15,322 bases of DNA from Candidatus Woesearchaeota archaeon (GCA_014729495.1 WJJV01000110.1:1-15322), one strand, 5' to 3'; positions 6,453 through 13,223 are shown, counted from the stretch's first letter. The notes: generated from the sequence alone by a model not told the origin. Numbers and translations are program-made.

Positions 6453-7296
6453 TTTTGACTGCTCCTTCCTCTATGCCGAATCTTTCCTTGTGATCCTCAT
6501 GTATCTTAACATCAGCAAGAGTCTTCAGGGCTTCATAGCATGCTATGATCAGGTTTGCTCTGCTGGCTGTCTTCCCTTTGGTCTTTGACCAGACATCCTT
6601 TATGCCTGCCATGTCAAGCATCTTCCTGCACTCATTCTGTATGCACAGACCTTTTCCTTTAGGAGCCGGCATCAGCTCAACCACAACACTTCCTACCTTT
6701 GCTTTGACTGCGAATGGAATTGAATGGGATGTTTTGCAATTGCACTGCCATGAACCGCAGCCCCTTCTTATCTTGATCATATTGAGCTTAGCATTCCTGA
6801 AAGCCTTCTCTCTTGCAGGAACAGTCTCTTTTGCCTTTCCTGATCCAAGACCGACTATGCCATTCCTGTTTCCTACAACCGCCATTGTGGAGAACTTGGG
6901 CTTGTTTCCTTCCTGGGTCTTCTTCTGGGTCTGCTTGAATACCCTTCTCTGGCCTCCTCCGAACTTTCCTTTTGACTGTCCGAGCAGCAGCAGCTCTGAT
7001 TCAAGCTCTGGTATAAGTGCGTCAACTATCTCGGGCTCAAGTATGATTCTTCCTTTGTCTATGATCTGTTCTATGTCCTTTATCTCTCCTCTTAGGATCT
7101 GTTTTCCTATCTCTGTCTTGGGATTCCATCCCTCAAGCTCTTTCTTTATAGGAATTTCTTTCAGAAGGTCTTCAGGTTCTTTAGGCATGTCTCCGACTAC
7201 TGCTTCTTCTGTCTCCAGAGGCGTTTCTTCAGACTCAGAGTCCTTGTTTTCCTGATTCTCCTGTTCCTCTATGTCTTCTTTCTTTTCTTCTGCCAT
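6445..7296 (-). CDS. rpsE: Small ribosomal subunit protein S5 (uS5) with acidic N-terminal extension
   Basis: uS5 of about 283 residues, longer than the typical archaeal form (about 210). The double-stranded RNA-binding-like S5 domain spans about 90-200 (EIVDALIPELESELL, then the MAVVGNRNGIVGLGSGKAKE loop), and the C-terminal fold has ELMPAPKGKGL and GIKDVWSKTKGKT. Before the archaeal lead-in EGWNPKTEIGKQILRGEI sits a strongly acidic segment of about 45 residues (EEKKEDIEEQENQENKD and onward), an unusual charge for a ribosomal protein end. A CGSWQCNC cysteine cluster (about 181-188) belongs to the archaeal/eukaryal version. Two adjacent ATGs occur at 7299 and 7296; GGAGG at 7303-7307 is 3 nt from the first and 6 nt from the second, so I prefer the second. 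The start overlaps the L18 stop. Confidence 0.96.
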   Translation of the reverse strand: MAEEKKEDIEEQENQENKDSESEETPLETEEAVVGDMPKEPEDLLKEIPIKKELEGWNPKTEIGKQILRGEIKDIEQIIDKGRIILEPEIVDALIPELESELLLLGQSKGKFGGGQRRVFKQTQKKTQEGNKPKFSTMAVVGNRNGIVGLGSGKAKETVPAREKAFRNAKLNMIKIRRGCGSWQCNCKTSHSIPFAVKAKVGSVVVELMPAPKGKGLCIQNECRKMLDMAGIKDVWSKTKGKTASRANLIIACYEALKTLADVKIHEDHKERFGIEEGAVKNE

Positions 7297-7874
7297 CATG
7301 ATCCTCCTGTGATCTTGTTCTTAATGCCTTCAAAATACTTTGATATATTATCAGGAGTTATTCCATTCTTTTGATATTCTGTGAATGACACAGATTCCTT
7401 GCTGTCCTTGAGGCTTTTTGCGTATTCTTCTATTGTCTTTCCAGAGATTCGGTCACCTGAGGGAAGTATTTCATCAGATACTGCTATCTTAAGGCCTGAG
7501 TCAACAGCTCCTTTCACAGCAGCAAAACTCCTTGATCCCTTTGTAGAGATCTGCAAACCTATATCCACGACAGCTTCTTTTATTCCCTTCTCTATAGCTT
7601 TCTTTCCTGCGAGCAGACCTACAAGATATGAGGTGGGTATGTTGCCTCCCTTTGTCTTGAGTCCAAACTTCTGGAGGTCTTTTGTTGTCGCAGTGACTGA
7701 TATCTTATCCCCCTTTGGTTCAAACTCAGCTATCTGGACGACCGTGTTCTTGAGGGATCCTCTGATTACTAGTCTGGGCTTTCCAGACTTGAGCAGACTA
7801 ATCCTCTTAAGGTAATCAGTCCTTCCTTCCCTTTTCCTGCGGAAAGGGACACTATGTGTCTTGCTTCTTTTCAT
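7296..7874 (-). CDS. rplR: Large ribosomal subunit protein L18 (uL18)
   Basis: A 192-residue archaeal uL18, a 5S rRNA-binding protein of the central protuberance that works with L5. The archaeal N-terminal signature is clear (VPFRRKREGRTDYLKRISLL, residues 9-28), followed by KPRLVIRGSLKNTVVQI, the conserved TSYLVGLLAGKKA segment (about 81-93) and the C-terminal FEGIKNKITGG. Length is normal for archaea and no charged tail is present. The ATG at 7874 lies inside the L19e gene, overlapping its end by 23 bp; a GGGAG stretch lies about 13 nt upstream, rather far for an SD, so reinitiation after L19e is likely. Confidence 0.97.
   Translation of the reverse strand: MKRSKTHSVPFRRKREGRTDYLKRISLLKSGKPRLVIRGSLKNTVVQIAEFEPKGDKISVTATTKDLQKFGLKTKGGNIPTSYLVGLLAGKKAIEKGIKEAVVDIGLQISTKGSRSFAAVKGAVDSGLKIAVSDEILPSGDRISGKTIEEYAKSLKDSKESVSFTEYQKNGITPDNISKYFEGIKNKITGGS
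7303..7307 (-). promoter_or_regulatory. Strong Shine-Dalgarno sequence of the S5 gene
   Basis: GGAGGATC on the minus strand sits inside the last codons of the L18 gene, just before tandem ATGs at 7299 and 7296. Its spacing favours 7296. It allows S5 to be loaded independently while also overlapping the L18 stop. Confidence 0.6.
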
Positions 7875-8322
7875 TTTTCTTTATTATCTCCCTTTCTTCA
7901 ATATAGACCTTGATATGCCTTATGCTTCTGAAGAAACCTCCTTTGCACTTACTGTAGAGGTCCCTGTATGATCCTATATCTATCCTATCACCCTTTTTCA
8001 GGCTCCTGAGAAGCTTCCTTTGCGCCCTTATCCTGTTCATCCATGTCTTCTTCTTAGGGCTTCTTGCTGTTTTCTTTCCTTTCCTGCTTCCATGGCCCTT
8101 TCTCTTGCCTTTTCTTTTCTGTTCCTTGGCTTTCTTTATCCTTGATGATGACTTGCTACTCTTATGCTCAAGCTGTATAGCTCCCTTGCTTATGAGAGCC
8201 CGTATGTCGGCTTTTGTGATAGCCTCCTTGATCTCGTCCAATCGGGACTCATCAAAACTCACTCTCTTTTGGGAGCATTTCATCGCTTCTGCTGCAAGCC
8301 TTTTCTGAACTTTAAGATCCAT
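7852..8322 (-). CDS. rpl19e: Large ribosomal subunit protein L19e (eL19)
   Basis: A 156-residue eL19, found only in archaea and eukaryotes. It begins with the family signature MDLKVQKRLAAEAM, then the DIRALISKGAIQ segment, a very basic middle region (KGKRKGHGSRKGKKTAR, about 80-96) with the conserved RKG turn, and the WMNRIRAQRKLLRSLKK and YRDLYSKCKGGFFRS motifs. The basic linker threads through 23S rRNA. A GTG codon at 8331 could add three residues and would overlap the L32e stop, but GTGAT, which pairs with the 16S rRNA tail, stands 4 nt before the ATG at 8322, so I chose that start. The C-terminus overlaps the L18 gene. Confidence 0.95.
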   Translation of the reverse strand: MDLKVQKRLAAEAMKCSQKRVSFDESRLDEIKEAITKADIRALISKGAIQLEHKSSKSSSRIKKAKEQKRKGKRKGHGSRKGKKTARSPKKKTWMNRIRAQRKLLRSLKKGDRIDIGSYRDLYSKCKGGFFRSIRHIKVYIEEREIIKKNEKKQDT

Positions 8323-8327
8323 TTTTA

Positions 8328-8936
8328 TCACGATTTCTGGGTCAGCACCCTATCCCTCTCTTTCTTTTCTTCCTCTTTTTTCTTCTCTTCCTGCTCTTTC
8401 TTATCCTCTTCTGACAGCGCCTTTTCTATACCCTCTTCTTCTTGCTCTTTCTTCTGGCTTTCGCTCTTCCTTTTCTTCTTCTCTTCGTCCTTCTTCTTTA
8501 GTTTCTCATCTCTCTGTTCTTTCCTCTTCTTTACCATATCTTCTTTATCTTTTATGAAAGCCTGAGGATCATTAATATTTAGCATGGTTATCCCTTTGTT
8601 TACAGCCTCTTTTATTATCTCAATCTTCTTCTTAAGGCCGACACTTCCTGATATGATTATCCCTTCTTTTTTTGGATCAACTGCTGCCAGATCTGTGTTA
8701 TGGGCTGTGAATATCATCAGTCCTGACCTGTCAGCGAATTTCACTGCATTCGGGGATCCGTAGCCTGTGCTGACTGTTTTCCTGTGCCCTCTCTTCTGCA
8801 GCCTGAGTTTTGACTGGAGGCCCCTTGGCTTTACCCATTTCTTCTCAAGCCTTTTCTTCTTATTGGAGTCCTTTCTGATGAAATCAGGCTTTCTTTTCTT
8901 GATTCTTCTTCTTAATTCAAGCATGTCTTCTTCCAT
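8328..8936 (-). CDS. rpl32e: Large ribosomal subunit protein L32e (eL32) with long charged C-terminal tail
   Basis: A 202-residue eL32, archaeal/eukaryal specific. The normal fold fits in about residues 1-130: KKRKPDFIRKDSNKKKRLEK, WVKPRGLQSKLRLQKRGHR, the glycine-rich STGYGSP turn (56-62), then AVDPKKEGIIISGSVGLKKK and a C-terminal INDPQAF. From about residue 131 to the end it is almost entirely K, E, D, Q and R, likely a helical or disordered charged extension of some 70 residues with no counterpart in the roughly 130-residue family norm. I see no frameshift: the frame stays open into the tail and stops at the L19e boundary. No clear SD precedes the ATG at 8936 (4 bp after the L6 stop); an ATG at 8924 is an alternative start. 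Confidence 0.95.
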   Translation of the reverse strand: MEEDMLELRRRIKKRKPDFIRKDSNKKKRLEKKWVKPRGLQSKLRLQKRGHRKTVSTGYGSPNAVKFADRSGLMIFTAHNTDLAAVDPKKEGIIISGSVGLKKKIEIIKEAVNKGITMLNINDPQAFIKDKEDMVKKRKEQRDEKLKKKDEEKKKRKSESQKKEQEEEGIEKALSEEDKKEQEEKKKEEEKKERDRVLTQKS

Positions 8937-8940
8937 TTTC

Positions 8941-9489
8941 TTATTCTATACTCTTTCCGTCTTTTTCTGTTATGTATATCCCATCCTGGAATATCCTTTT
9001 GTCCCTTCCTTTTATCCTTGTGAGCGTCTCTATGTCGGCTGCAGTCTGTCCTGCTGTCTCCTTGCTGATGCTCTCAACGATTACATCATCACCTTCTACC
9101 TTGACCTGAGCACCTTCTTTTATGTTGAGTTTCCTTGCTATCTTCTCTCCCAGGAAGTTTGATACGCTTAATTCATTTCCGCTGACTGCAACATTCATAG
9201 GAAAGTGGCCTGAGCATATCTTAAGTCTGTAAGTATGCCCTTCTGTAACCCCTGTTATCATATTCTGTATATGGGCTTTGAAGGTTCCGGTTGTGGTCTT
9301 CTCCCTTTTTGTGGCATTCTTGGATTTGATGATTATCTTATTGTCATTGTTCTCTATGCTTACTTTAGAGCTTGCCAGCTTCCTCTCTGTTTCTCCTTTA
9401 GGCCCCTTTACCTTTATGGCATGCCCTGCTATCTCTGCAGTGACTCCTTCTGGGAGTTCAATCTCTATTGCCAGCTCTTCTATCTTCAT
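8941..9489 (-). CDS. rplF: Large ribosomal subunit protein L6 (uL6)
   Basis: A 182-residue uL6 made of the usual two repeated alpha/beta domains that bind 23S rRNA near the GTPase-associated region. The first repeat contains IELPEGVTAEIAGHAIKVKG and the second GHFPMNVAVSGNELSVSNFLG, with GEKIARKL and the following VKVEGDDVIVES strand. The C-terminal ETLTRIKGRDKRIFQDGIYI matches the archaeal form. Length is normal and there is no charged tail. Two bases separate the S8 stop from its ATG at 9489, implying coupled translation. Confidence 0.97.
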   Translation of the reverse strand: MKIEELAIEIELPEGVTAEIAGHAIKVKGPKGETERKLASSKVSIENNDNKIIIKSKNATKREKTTTGTFKAHIQNMITGVTEGHTYRLKICSGHFPMNVAVSGNELSVSNFLGEKIARKLNIKEGAQVKVEGDDVIVESISKETAGQTAADIETLTRIKGRDKRIFQDGIYITEKDGKSIE

Positions 9490-9491
9490 TT

Positions 9492-9881
9492 TCAGTAGCA
9501 GTAAGCCAAAAGCCTTCCTCCCAGGCCTTTCTCCTTGGCTTTGTCGTGTGTCATTATGCCTTGTGATGTTGATACCACGATGAATCCAAAGTCCTTTGCT
9601 ATAAGGTATCTCTTCTCGAACTTCTCATAATCCTCTAGCTTTATCGGATACCGTGGCTTGATTGATCCGCATTTGTTGATTCTTCCTAGAAGGTTGATTG
9701 TGATTATGCCTCCCCTGTTGTCCTCTTCCTCTTTGAAGCCTCCTAGATACAACCTGTCCTTCATTATCTCTAGTATCTTCTTTATGACTTTTGAGGACTT
9801 GACAGTGCATTCCTTCTGCGCTACCTTCTCTGCGTTCAGTATCTTTGATAATGCTGCTGATAGTATATCGTTTTGTGACAT
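9492..9881 (-). CDS. rpsH: Small ribosomal subunit protein S8 (uS8)
   Basis: A 129-residue uS8, a primary 16S rRNA binder needed for assembly of the small-subunit central domain. The start is the ATG at 9881, giving MSQNDILSAALSKILNAEK; an upstream in-frame ATG at 9938 lies inside the S14 gene and would add 19 residues unlike any S8. AGGTGG at 9886-9891 sits 4 nt before the chosen ATG. Conserved features are KSSKVIKKILEIMKDRLYLGGF near 28-49, the IKPRYPIKL strand and the C-terminal VVSTSQGIMTHDKAKEKGLGG, which carries the family's ST-x-GIMTH motif. Confidence 0.97.
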   Translation of the reverse strand: MSQNDILSAALSKILNAEKVAQKECTVKSSKVIKKILEIMKDRLYLGGFKEEEDNRGGIITINLLGRINKCGSIKPRYPIKLEDYEKFEKRYLIAKDFGFIVVSTSQGIMTHDKAKEKGLGGRLLAYCY

Positions 9882-9885
9882 TTTT

Positions 9886-9891
9886 CCACCT
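9886..9891 (-). promoter_or_regulatory. Shine-Dalgarno sequence that sets the S8 start
   Basis: AGGTGG on the minus strand overlaps the S14 stop codon (9890-9892) and ends 4 nt before the ATG at 9881, excluding the longer start at 9938 in practice. Confidence 0.6.
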
Positions 9892-10120
9892 AATTGTATT
9901 TCTTGAATCCTATATCTTTTGCTGTTTCCCTGAAGCACTGTCTGCAGATGTTGAGGCTGTACTTATCTATGTGGCCTCTTATCCTGCCGCATCTTCTGCA
10001 TCTCTTCTTGCTTATTCCGCAGCTTCTTTCCTTTGGAGCATTGTGCTTTATGTATTTCTTAAGCTTCTCTGCCCTTACCTTAAGCTGCTTAAAAACCTTC
10101 TGATAGTTGCTATAGCTCAT
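9890..10120 (-). CDS. rpsN: Small ribosomal subunit protein S14 (uS14), zinc-ribbon form with N-terminal extension
   Basis: A 76-residue uS14. The zinc-binding C-terminal part is intact: C41-x2-C44 and C59-x2-C62 in KRCRRCGRIRGH and NICRQCFRE, ending GFKKYN. An extra cysteine at 34 precedes them. Typical archaeal uS14 is about 50-56 residues; here about 25 additional residues (SNYQKVFKQLKVRAEKLKKY) form a basic helix before the ribbon. I recall similar extended forms in DPANN genomes, but that is memory and not a search. The start is secured by the 4-bp ATGA overlap with the L5 stop and by the lack of another methionine. Confidence 0.95.
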   Translation of the reverse strand: MSYSNYQKVFKQLKVRAEKLKKYIKHNAPKERSCGISKKRCRRCGRIRGHIDKYSLNICRQCFRETAKDIGFKKYN

Positions 10121-10659
10121 TCTTGCTCACCTATCTTCACGCTGAATCTTGATTTCATAAATTCAACCGCATCCTGCTTTGTTATCCTGTGTTTTGGAGG
10201 TATCTTCTTTTTCCTTATTCTTCTCTTCTTTATCCTGAATCCAGGCCTTTTGAGTGTTACGCAAGCCTGCAGGCCTATTATCCCTATATCAGGATCATAC
10301 TTCGCATCCTTTATGTCTATGTACTCAGGTATTCCAAATGATATGCTTCCATTATCATCAAAATGGCTTTCATTGAGGCTGCCTGATTTGGCATCAAGCA
10401 ATCTTGGTATGAGATCATATGCACGCTTGCCCCTGAGTGTGATCCTGCATCCTATAGGAAGGCCTGGTCTTAGTCCCCAGCTAGGTATCCTCTTTGAGGT
10501 GAATGTCTTTACAGGCTCCACGCCTGTGAGGTTCTTTATCAGCTTAACACCCTTGGTGAGCAGGTTCTGATCCTTTCCTGCACCTATATTGAGGGTAAGC
10601 TTCTCTACCTCTATCCTTTTCATAGGAATGCTCTTCTTTGTGTTTTCTGTATCTGTCAT
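10117..10659 (-). CDS. rplE: Large ribosomal subunit protein L5 (uL5)
   Basis: A 180-residue uL5, a 5S rRNA-binding protein of the central protuberance that contacts the P-site tRNA. Conserved pieces are the IEVEKLTLNIGAG strand near 17-29, GVKLIKNLTGVEPVKTFTSK, the IPSWGLRPGLPIGCRITLRG segment, SISFGIPEYIDIKDAKYDP and the archaeal C-terminal RPGFRIKKRRIRKKKIPPKH. Length is normal. Its start overlaps the S4e stop by 4 bp (ATGA) and its stop overlaps the S14 start the same way, so S4e, L5 and S14 are tightly coupled. Confidence 0.97.
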   Translation of the reverse strand: MTDTENTKKSIPMKRIEVEKLTLNIGAGKDQNLLTKGVKLIKNLTGVEPVKTFTSKRIPSWGLRPGLPIGCRITLRGKRAYDLIPRLLDAKSGSLNESHFDDNGSISFGIPEYIDIKDAKYDPDIGIIGLQACVTLKRPGFRIKKRRIRKKKIPPKHRITKQDAVEFMKSRFSVKIGEQE

Positions 10660-11363
10660 TTTGCGCTGATTGTCACTACAGGCTTATCTTTTCCTATCAC
10701 ATAAGCATGTCTTTTGTTTGTCTCAAGGGTTTTGCCTTCATCATTCTTGATCCTGATTATGTCATTCTCTATGCTCTCTATCACTCCAGTGTAGCCGACA
10801 TATTTCCCGCCGGTCAGGTATGCCTTGGAACCTTTCTCGAACTTGATGTGGTCCTTTATCTCCTGTTTAGGCAGAGAGAGCATCACAGTATCTCCCACAG
10901 CATATGGGACCTTTTCACCCTTCTTGAAGATCATGTTCCTTGATCCTGCCAGATTGAGCTGTGTGGCTCCTCCTTTCAGGATTGTCTTGTTCTTTATCTT
11001 GCATGGTTTGACTCCTGCTTCATTCTTGTTTATCTTTACTGTATCTATCTCTGATCTCTTGTTTATGATTATCCTGTAATGCTCGTCTACCTCAGGAAGG
11101 GAAACAACGTCCATCAGCCCCACAGGAAGCTTCAGGTCTCTCCTCCTTTTTCCGTCCACCATGACTTCTTTGTTGTAGAGTATTGTCTTTGCCTCCTTCC
11201 TTGTATTGGCGCATTTGATCAGCTCTTTCATGATTGTCTCAAGAGCCATTCCTTTCATCAGCCCATGAGCCCCTGCATTAGGACGGCTTATCCATTTAAT
11301 GTCCTTCCTGTCGAGTTTCCATGTCCTCGGCATTGAAATCCTTTTCATGTGATTCTTGACCAT
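10656..11363 (-). CDS. rps4e: Small ribosomal subunit protein S4e (eS4)
   Basis: A 235-residue eS4, present in archaea and eukaryotes. It opens with the family pattern HMKRISMPRTWKLDRKD (5-21), then an S4-type RNA-binding domain about 40-100 (NTRKEAKTILYNKEVMVDGK, VGLMDVVSLPE), a central region and a KOW-like segment about 178-205 (KAYLTGGKYVGYTGVIESI). The ATG at 11363 has GAGGT 6 nt upstream, overlapping the L24 stop, which favours it over the internal methionines at residues 6 and 11. The gene is followed directly by L5. Confidence 0.97.
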   Translation of the reverse strand: MVKNHMKRISMPRTWKLDRKDIKWISRPNAGAHGLMKGMALETIMKELIKCANTRKEAKTILYNKEVMVDGKRRRDLKLPVGLMDVVSLPEVDEHYRIIINKRSEIDTVKINKNEAGVKPCKIKNKTILKGGATQLNLAGSRNMIFKKGEKVPYAVGDTVMLSLPKQEIKDHIKFEKGSKAYLTGGKYVGYTGVIESIENDIIRIKNDEGKTLETNKRHAYVIGKDKPVVTISAK

Positions 11364-11372
11364 TTTGTTACC

Positions 11373-11780
11373 TCATTCGCTGCTCTGTTCGCTTCCATCC
11401 TGAGCGCTCTTCTTGAGTCCTGAAAGCCTTTTCTTGTCATTTGTATTGAGCTCAACTATCATCATATTGGAAGCCTGTACAGGAGGGGCTGCCTTTGAAC
11501 CATCCCTTTTGACTACCTCTATGCCTGTTATGTATGCTACAGACCTGTCAATGTCAACCCTTTCAATTGTTCCTGTCTGTCCCTTGAACCTGCCTCTCAT
11601 TATCTTGATCTTGTCTCCATTCCTTAAAGGAACTGATCTCAATCCATGCTTCTTCCTCATATCCTTGGAGAGATTGGCTCCCATAAGCTTTCTTTTGGTA
11701 TGTTTTGGAGCATTTACTGAGTACTTCCTCTGCTTTGAGCGGTTCTTGCTCGCTTTCCATAATTTTGACCATATCTTCAT
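11373..11780 (-). CDS. rplX: Large ribosomal subunit protein L24 (uL24)
   Basis: A 135-residue uL24, an early assembly protein of the large subunit. It shows the archaeal N-terminal KWSK-like basic stretch with SKQRKYSVNAPKHTKRK, a KOW motif (LRNGDKIKIMRGRFKGQTG) and the following IERVDIDRSVAYITGIEVV strand pair. The last 20 residues are polar and less conserved. A TTG at 11786, directly after the L14 stop, would add two residues; I chose the ATG at 11780, but no clear SD supports either, so the choice is uncertain by two codons. The L14 stop is 6 bp upstream of the chosen start. Confidence 0.94.
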   Translation of the reverse strand: MKIWSKLWKASKNRSKQRKYSVNAPKHTKRKLMGANLSKDMRKKHGLRSVPLRNGDKIKIMRGRFKGQTGTIERVDIDRSVAYITGIEVVKRDGSKAAPPVQASNMMIVELNTNDKKRLSGLKKSAQDGSEQSSE

Positions 11781-11786
11781 TTTCAA

Positions 11787-12188
11787 TCACACTATTATGC
11801 TTGCTATCTTGGCTATTCCAGGCCATCTGTCGCACGCTTCTTTTGCTATAGGTCCCTTGAATATGGTCCCTTTTGGATTTCCTTTATCATCTTTCAGCAC
11901 TACAGCAGAGTTTTCAGCGAACTTTATCCTGCTTCCGTCAGGCCTTCTGTACTCTTTTCTTTGTCTTACTATCACAGCAAATACCACCTGCTTTCTCATT
12001 GCCTGAGTGCCTTTCTTTACAGTGGCGAGCACGAGATCACCTACGCCTGCAGCAGGATATCTTCCTTTTGAGGTCTTCTGGCCCTTGACTGACACTATTT
12101 TTATCATCTTGGCGCCTGAATTGTCGCAGGTCTCTATGTAGCTGCCGTGGGGCAATGCTTTTGGTATTCTTGCTTTTATGGCTAACAT
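11787..12188 (-). CDS. rplN: Large ribosomal subunit protein L14 (uL14)
   Basis: A 133-residue uL14 located at the subunit interface (bridge B5/B8 region) and a known docking site for anti-association factors. Conserved pieces are GSYIETCDNSGAKMIKIVSV (16-35), RYPAAGVGDLVLATVKKGTQ, the KQVVFAVIVRQRKEYRRPDG strand-loop and the C-terminal GPIAKEACDRWPGIAKIASI. Length and sequence are ordinary with no tail. AAAGGT lies about 8 nt before the ATG at 12188, spanning the end of the S17 gene. Confidence 0.98.
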   Translation of the reverse strand: MLAIKARIPKALPHGSYIETCDNSGAKMIKIVSVKGQKTSKGRYPAAGVGDLVLATVKKGTQAMRKQVVFAVIVRQRKEYRRPDGSRIKFAENSAVVLKDDKGNPKGTIFKGPIAKEACDRWPGIAKIASIIV

Positions 12189-12193
12189 CTTAC

Positions 12194-12652
12194 TTAACCT
12201 TTCTGCTTTGTCTTCTTTGCTGTGTCTTTCTTGTCAGTGTCTGTCTTTCCTTGCTTCTTGTCGGTCTCTTTTGCTGAGTCCTCTTTTTTTTCTTCAGGTT
12301 TCTCTTCAAAGCCGGAAACTTTCTCCTCTTTTCCCAGCTTCTCTATGATCACGAAATTCTTTGTCTTGCTCAAAGGTCTGCACTCAGCAATCCTCACGAC
12401 ATCCTTTTTCTTTGCGTTTATGCATTCAGGATTGTGCGCATGCACCCTTGTCTTTCTCCGTTCATACCTGTCATATTTTGATATCTTTCTCCTTCTCTCC
12501 CAAAGCACTGTTGCAGTGTTCTTTGCCAGATCAGAAACAACCACTCCTGTGAAAACCCTTTTGCTTATTGTAAGGTCTCCATGGAAAGGGCATTTCTTGT
12601 CTTTGCATTCAGTTTTCGGGGAATTGATATCCAATCCTGTTTTTCTTGCCAA
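12194..12652 (-). CDS. rpsQ: Small ribosomal subunit protein S17 (uS17), TTG start, charged C-terminal tail
   Basis: A 152-residue uS17 of the archaeal/eukaryal long type, a primary binder of 16S rRNA 5' domain. The N-terminal part carries the cysteine-containing CKDKKCPFHGDLTISKRVF segment, then the OB-fold (FTGVVVSDLAKNTATVLWERRR), KYDRYERRKTRVHAHNPECINAK (59-81) and the signature VVRIAECRPLSKTKNFVIIEK. Residues from about 109 to the end are lysine/glutamate/aspartate-rich tail. The start must be TTG at 12652: no other in-frame methionine exists, the conserved sequence begins there, and AGGTGA sits 6 nt upstream at 12659-12664. Confidence 0.95.
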   Translation of the reverse strand: MARKTGLDINSPKTECKDKKCPFHGDLTISKRVFTGVVVSDLAKNTATVLWERRRKISKYDRYERRKTRVHAHNPECINAKKKDVVRIAECRPLSKTKNFVIIEKLGKEEKVSGFEEKPEEKKEDSAKETDKKQGKTDTDKKDTAKKTKQKG

Positions 12653-12658
12653 TGTTAT

Positions 12659-12664
12659 TCACCT
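12659..12664 (-). promoter_or_regulatory. Shine-Dalgarno sequence supporting the TTG start of S17
   Basis: AGGTGA on the minus strand overlaps the TGA stop of the Rnp1 gene and ends 6 nt before the TTG at 12652. It is a good match to the archaeal 16S 3' end and is the main support for this non-ATG start. Confidence 0.65.
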
Positions 12665-12913
12665 TAATTTCTTCTTTATGCGCTCTTCAGGTCTTCCTGA
12701 AAGGTCTTTTCCCTGTATGCGAGCCTTTTTCTCTGATATGTTCAGAGTGATGTTGTTCTTGATCATCTTCTTCTCTCCCTTGTCTGTCATGATTGTGATG
12801 CAGTTCTTTGTCTCGTCTATTATCCTTCCTTTGATGCCGATATTGGACTTATTCACTGAATCTATTATCTCTGCTTCCACTCCTATGAGCTCTTTCTTTG
12901 CCAGGTCTTTCAT
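12659..12913 (-). CDS. rnp1: Ribonuclease P protein component 1 (Rpp29/Pop4 family)
   Basis: An 84-residue subunit of archaeal RNase P, the ribonucleoprotein that trims the 5' leader of pre-tRNA; the family member binds the specificity side of the RNA together with Rpp21. The Sm-like barrel is recognisable from KKELIGVEAEIIDSVNKSNIGI (6-27), KGRIIDETKNCITIM and the C-terminal ARIQGKDLSGRPEERIKKKL. Its position between aIF1 and S17 is the standard archaeal arrangement. One base separates the aIF1 stop from its ATG, and no SD is evident, so translation is probably coupled. Confidence 0.95.
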   Translation of the reverse strand: MKDLAKKELIGVEAEIIDSVNKSNIGIKGRIIDETKNCITIMTDKGEKKMIKNNITLNISEKKARIQGKDLSGRPEERIKKKLR

Positions 12914-12914
12914 A

Positions 12915-13223
12915 TTATTCTATGTCTATTGTTTCTGGGGGGAATCCCAGACCCACCAGGATGGGCTTGACCTTGCTCTTGTGATTGCCCTGAAGCTCTA
13001 TCTTGCCGTCCTTGACTGTTCCTCCGCAGGCAAGCTTGTTCTTGAGCATCTTGACAAGGTCCTTGATGTTGATCTCCTTCTTATCTATCCCTGCAATGAT
13101 TGTGTAGTGTTTCCTGAATTTCCTTTTTTCTATCTTCACCACAATCCTCTGTCTTTCTTTTGCGATTGACTCGCAAACGCATAAGTCTTTTGGTAATCCG
13201 CATATCTGACAGACTTCACTCAT
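12915..13223 (-). CDS. Translation initiation factor aIF1 (SUI1 family)
   Basis: A 102-residue SUI1/eIF1 homologue that enforces start-codon selection on the small subunit. The N-terminal zinc-ribbon-like motif C5-x2-C8 ... C15-x-C17 (CQICGLPKDLCVCE) is typical of archaeal forms, followed by the SUI1 domain: VVKIEKRKFRKHYTIIAGI, the LKNKLACGGTVKDGKIELQG signature and VKPILVGLGFP near the end. The start overlaps the L29 stop by 8 bp, with GGAGGT about 11 nt upstream. The location inside the ribosomal cluster is conserved in archaea. Confidence 0.96.
   Translation of the reverse strand: MSEVCQICGLPKDLCVCESIAKERQRIVVKIEKRKFRKHYTIIAGIDKKEINIKDLVKMLKNKLACGGTVKDGKIELQGNHKSKVKPILVGLGFPPETIDIE

Noticed and set aside
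6545..7255. Plus-strand open frame of 236 codons opposite S5
   Set aside because: Antisense to S5; serine-rich composition mirrors the acidic S5 codons and no family resemblance is seen.
9882..9938. Upstream ATG extension of S8 from 9938
   Set aside because: The extra 19 residues lie inside the S14 gene and do not resemble S8; the SD at 9886-9891 serves the ATG at 9881.
12222..13169. Plus-strand open frame of 315 codons opposite S17, Rnp1 and aIF1
   Set aside because: It runs antisense to three strongly recognised genes, is rich in Phe/Ser/Leu as expected from the complement of K/E-rich codons, and has no motif.
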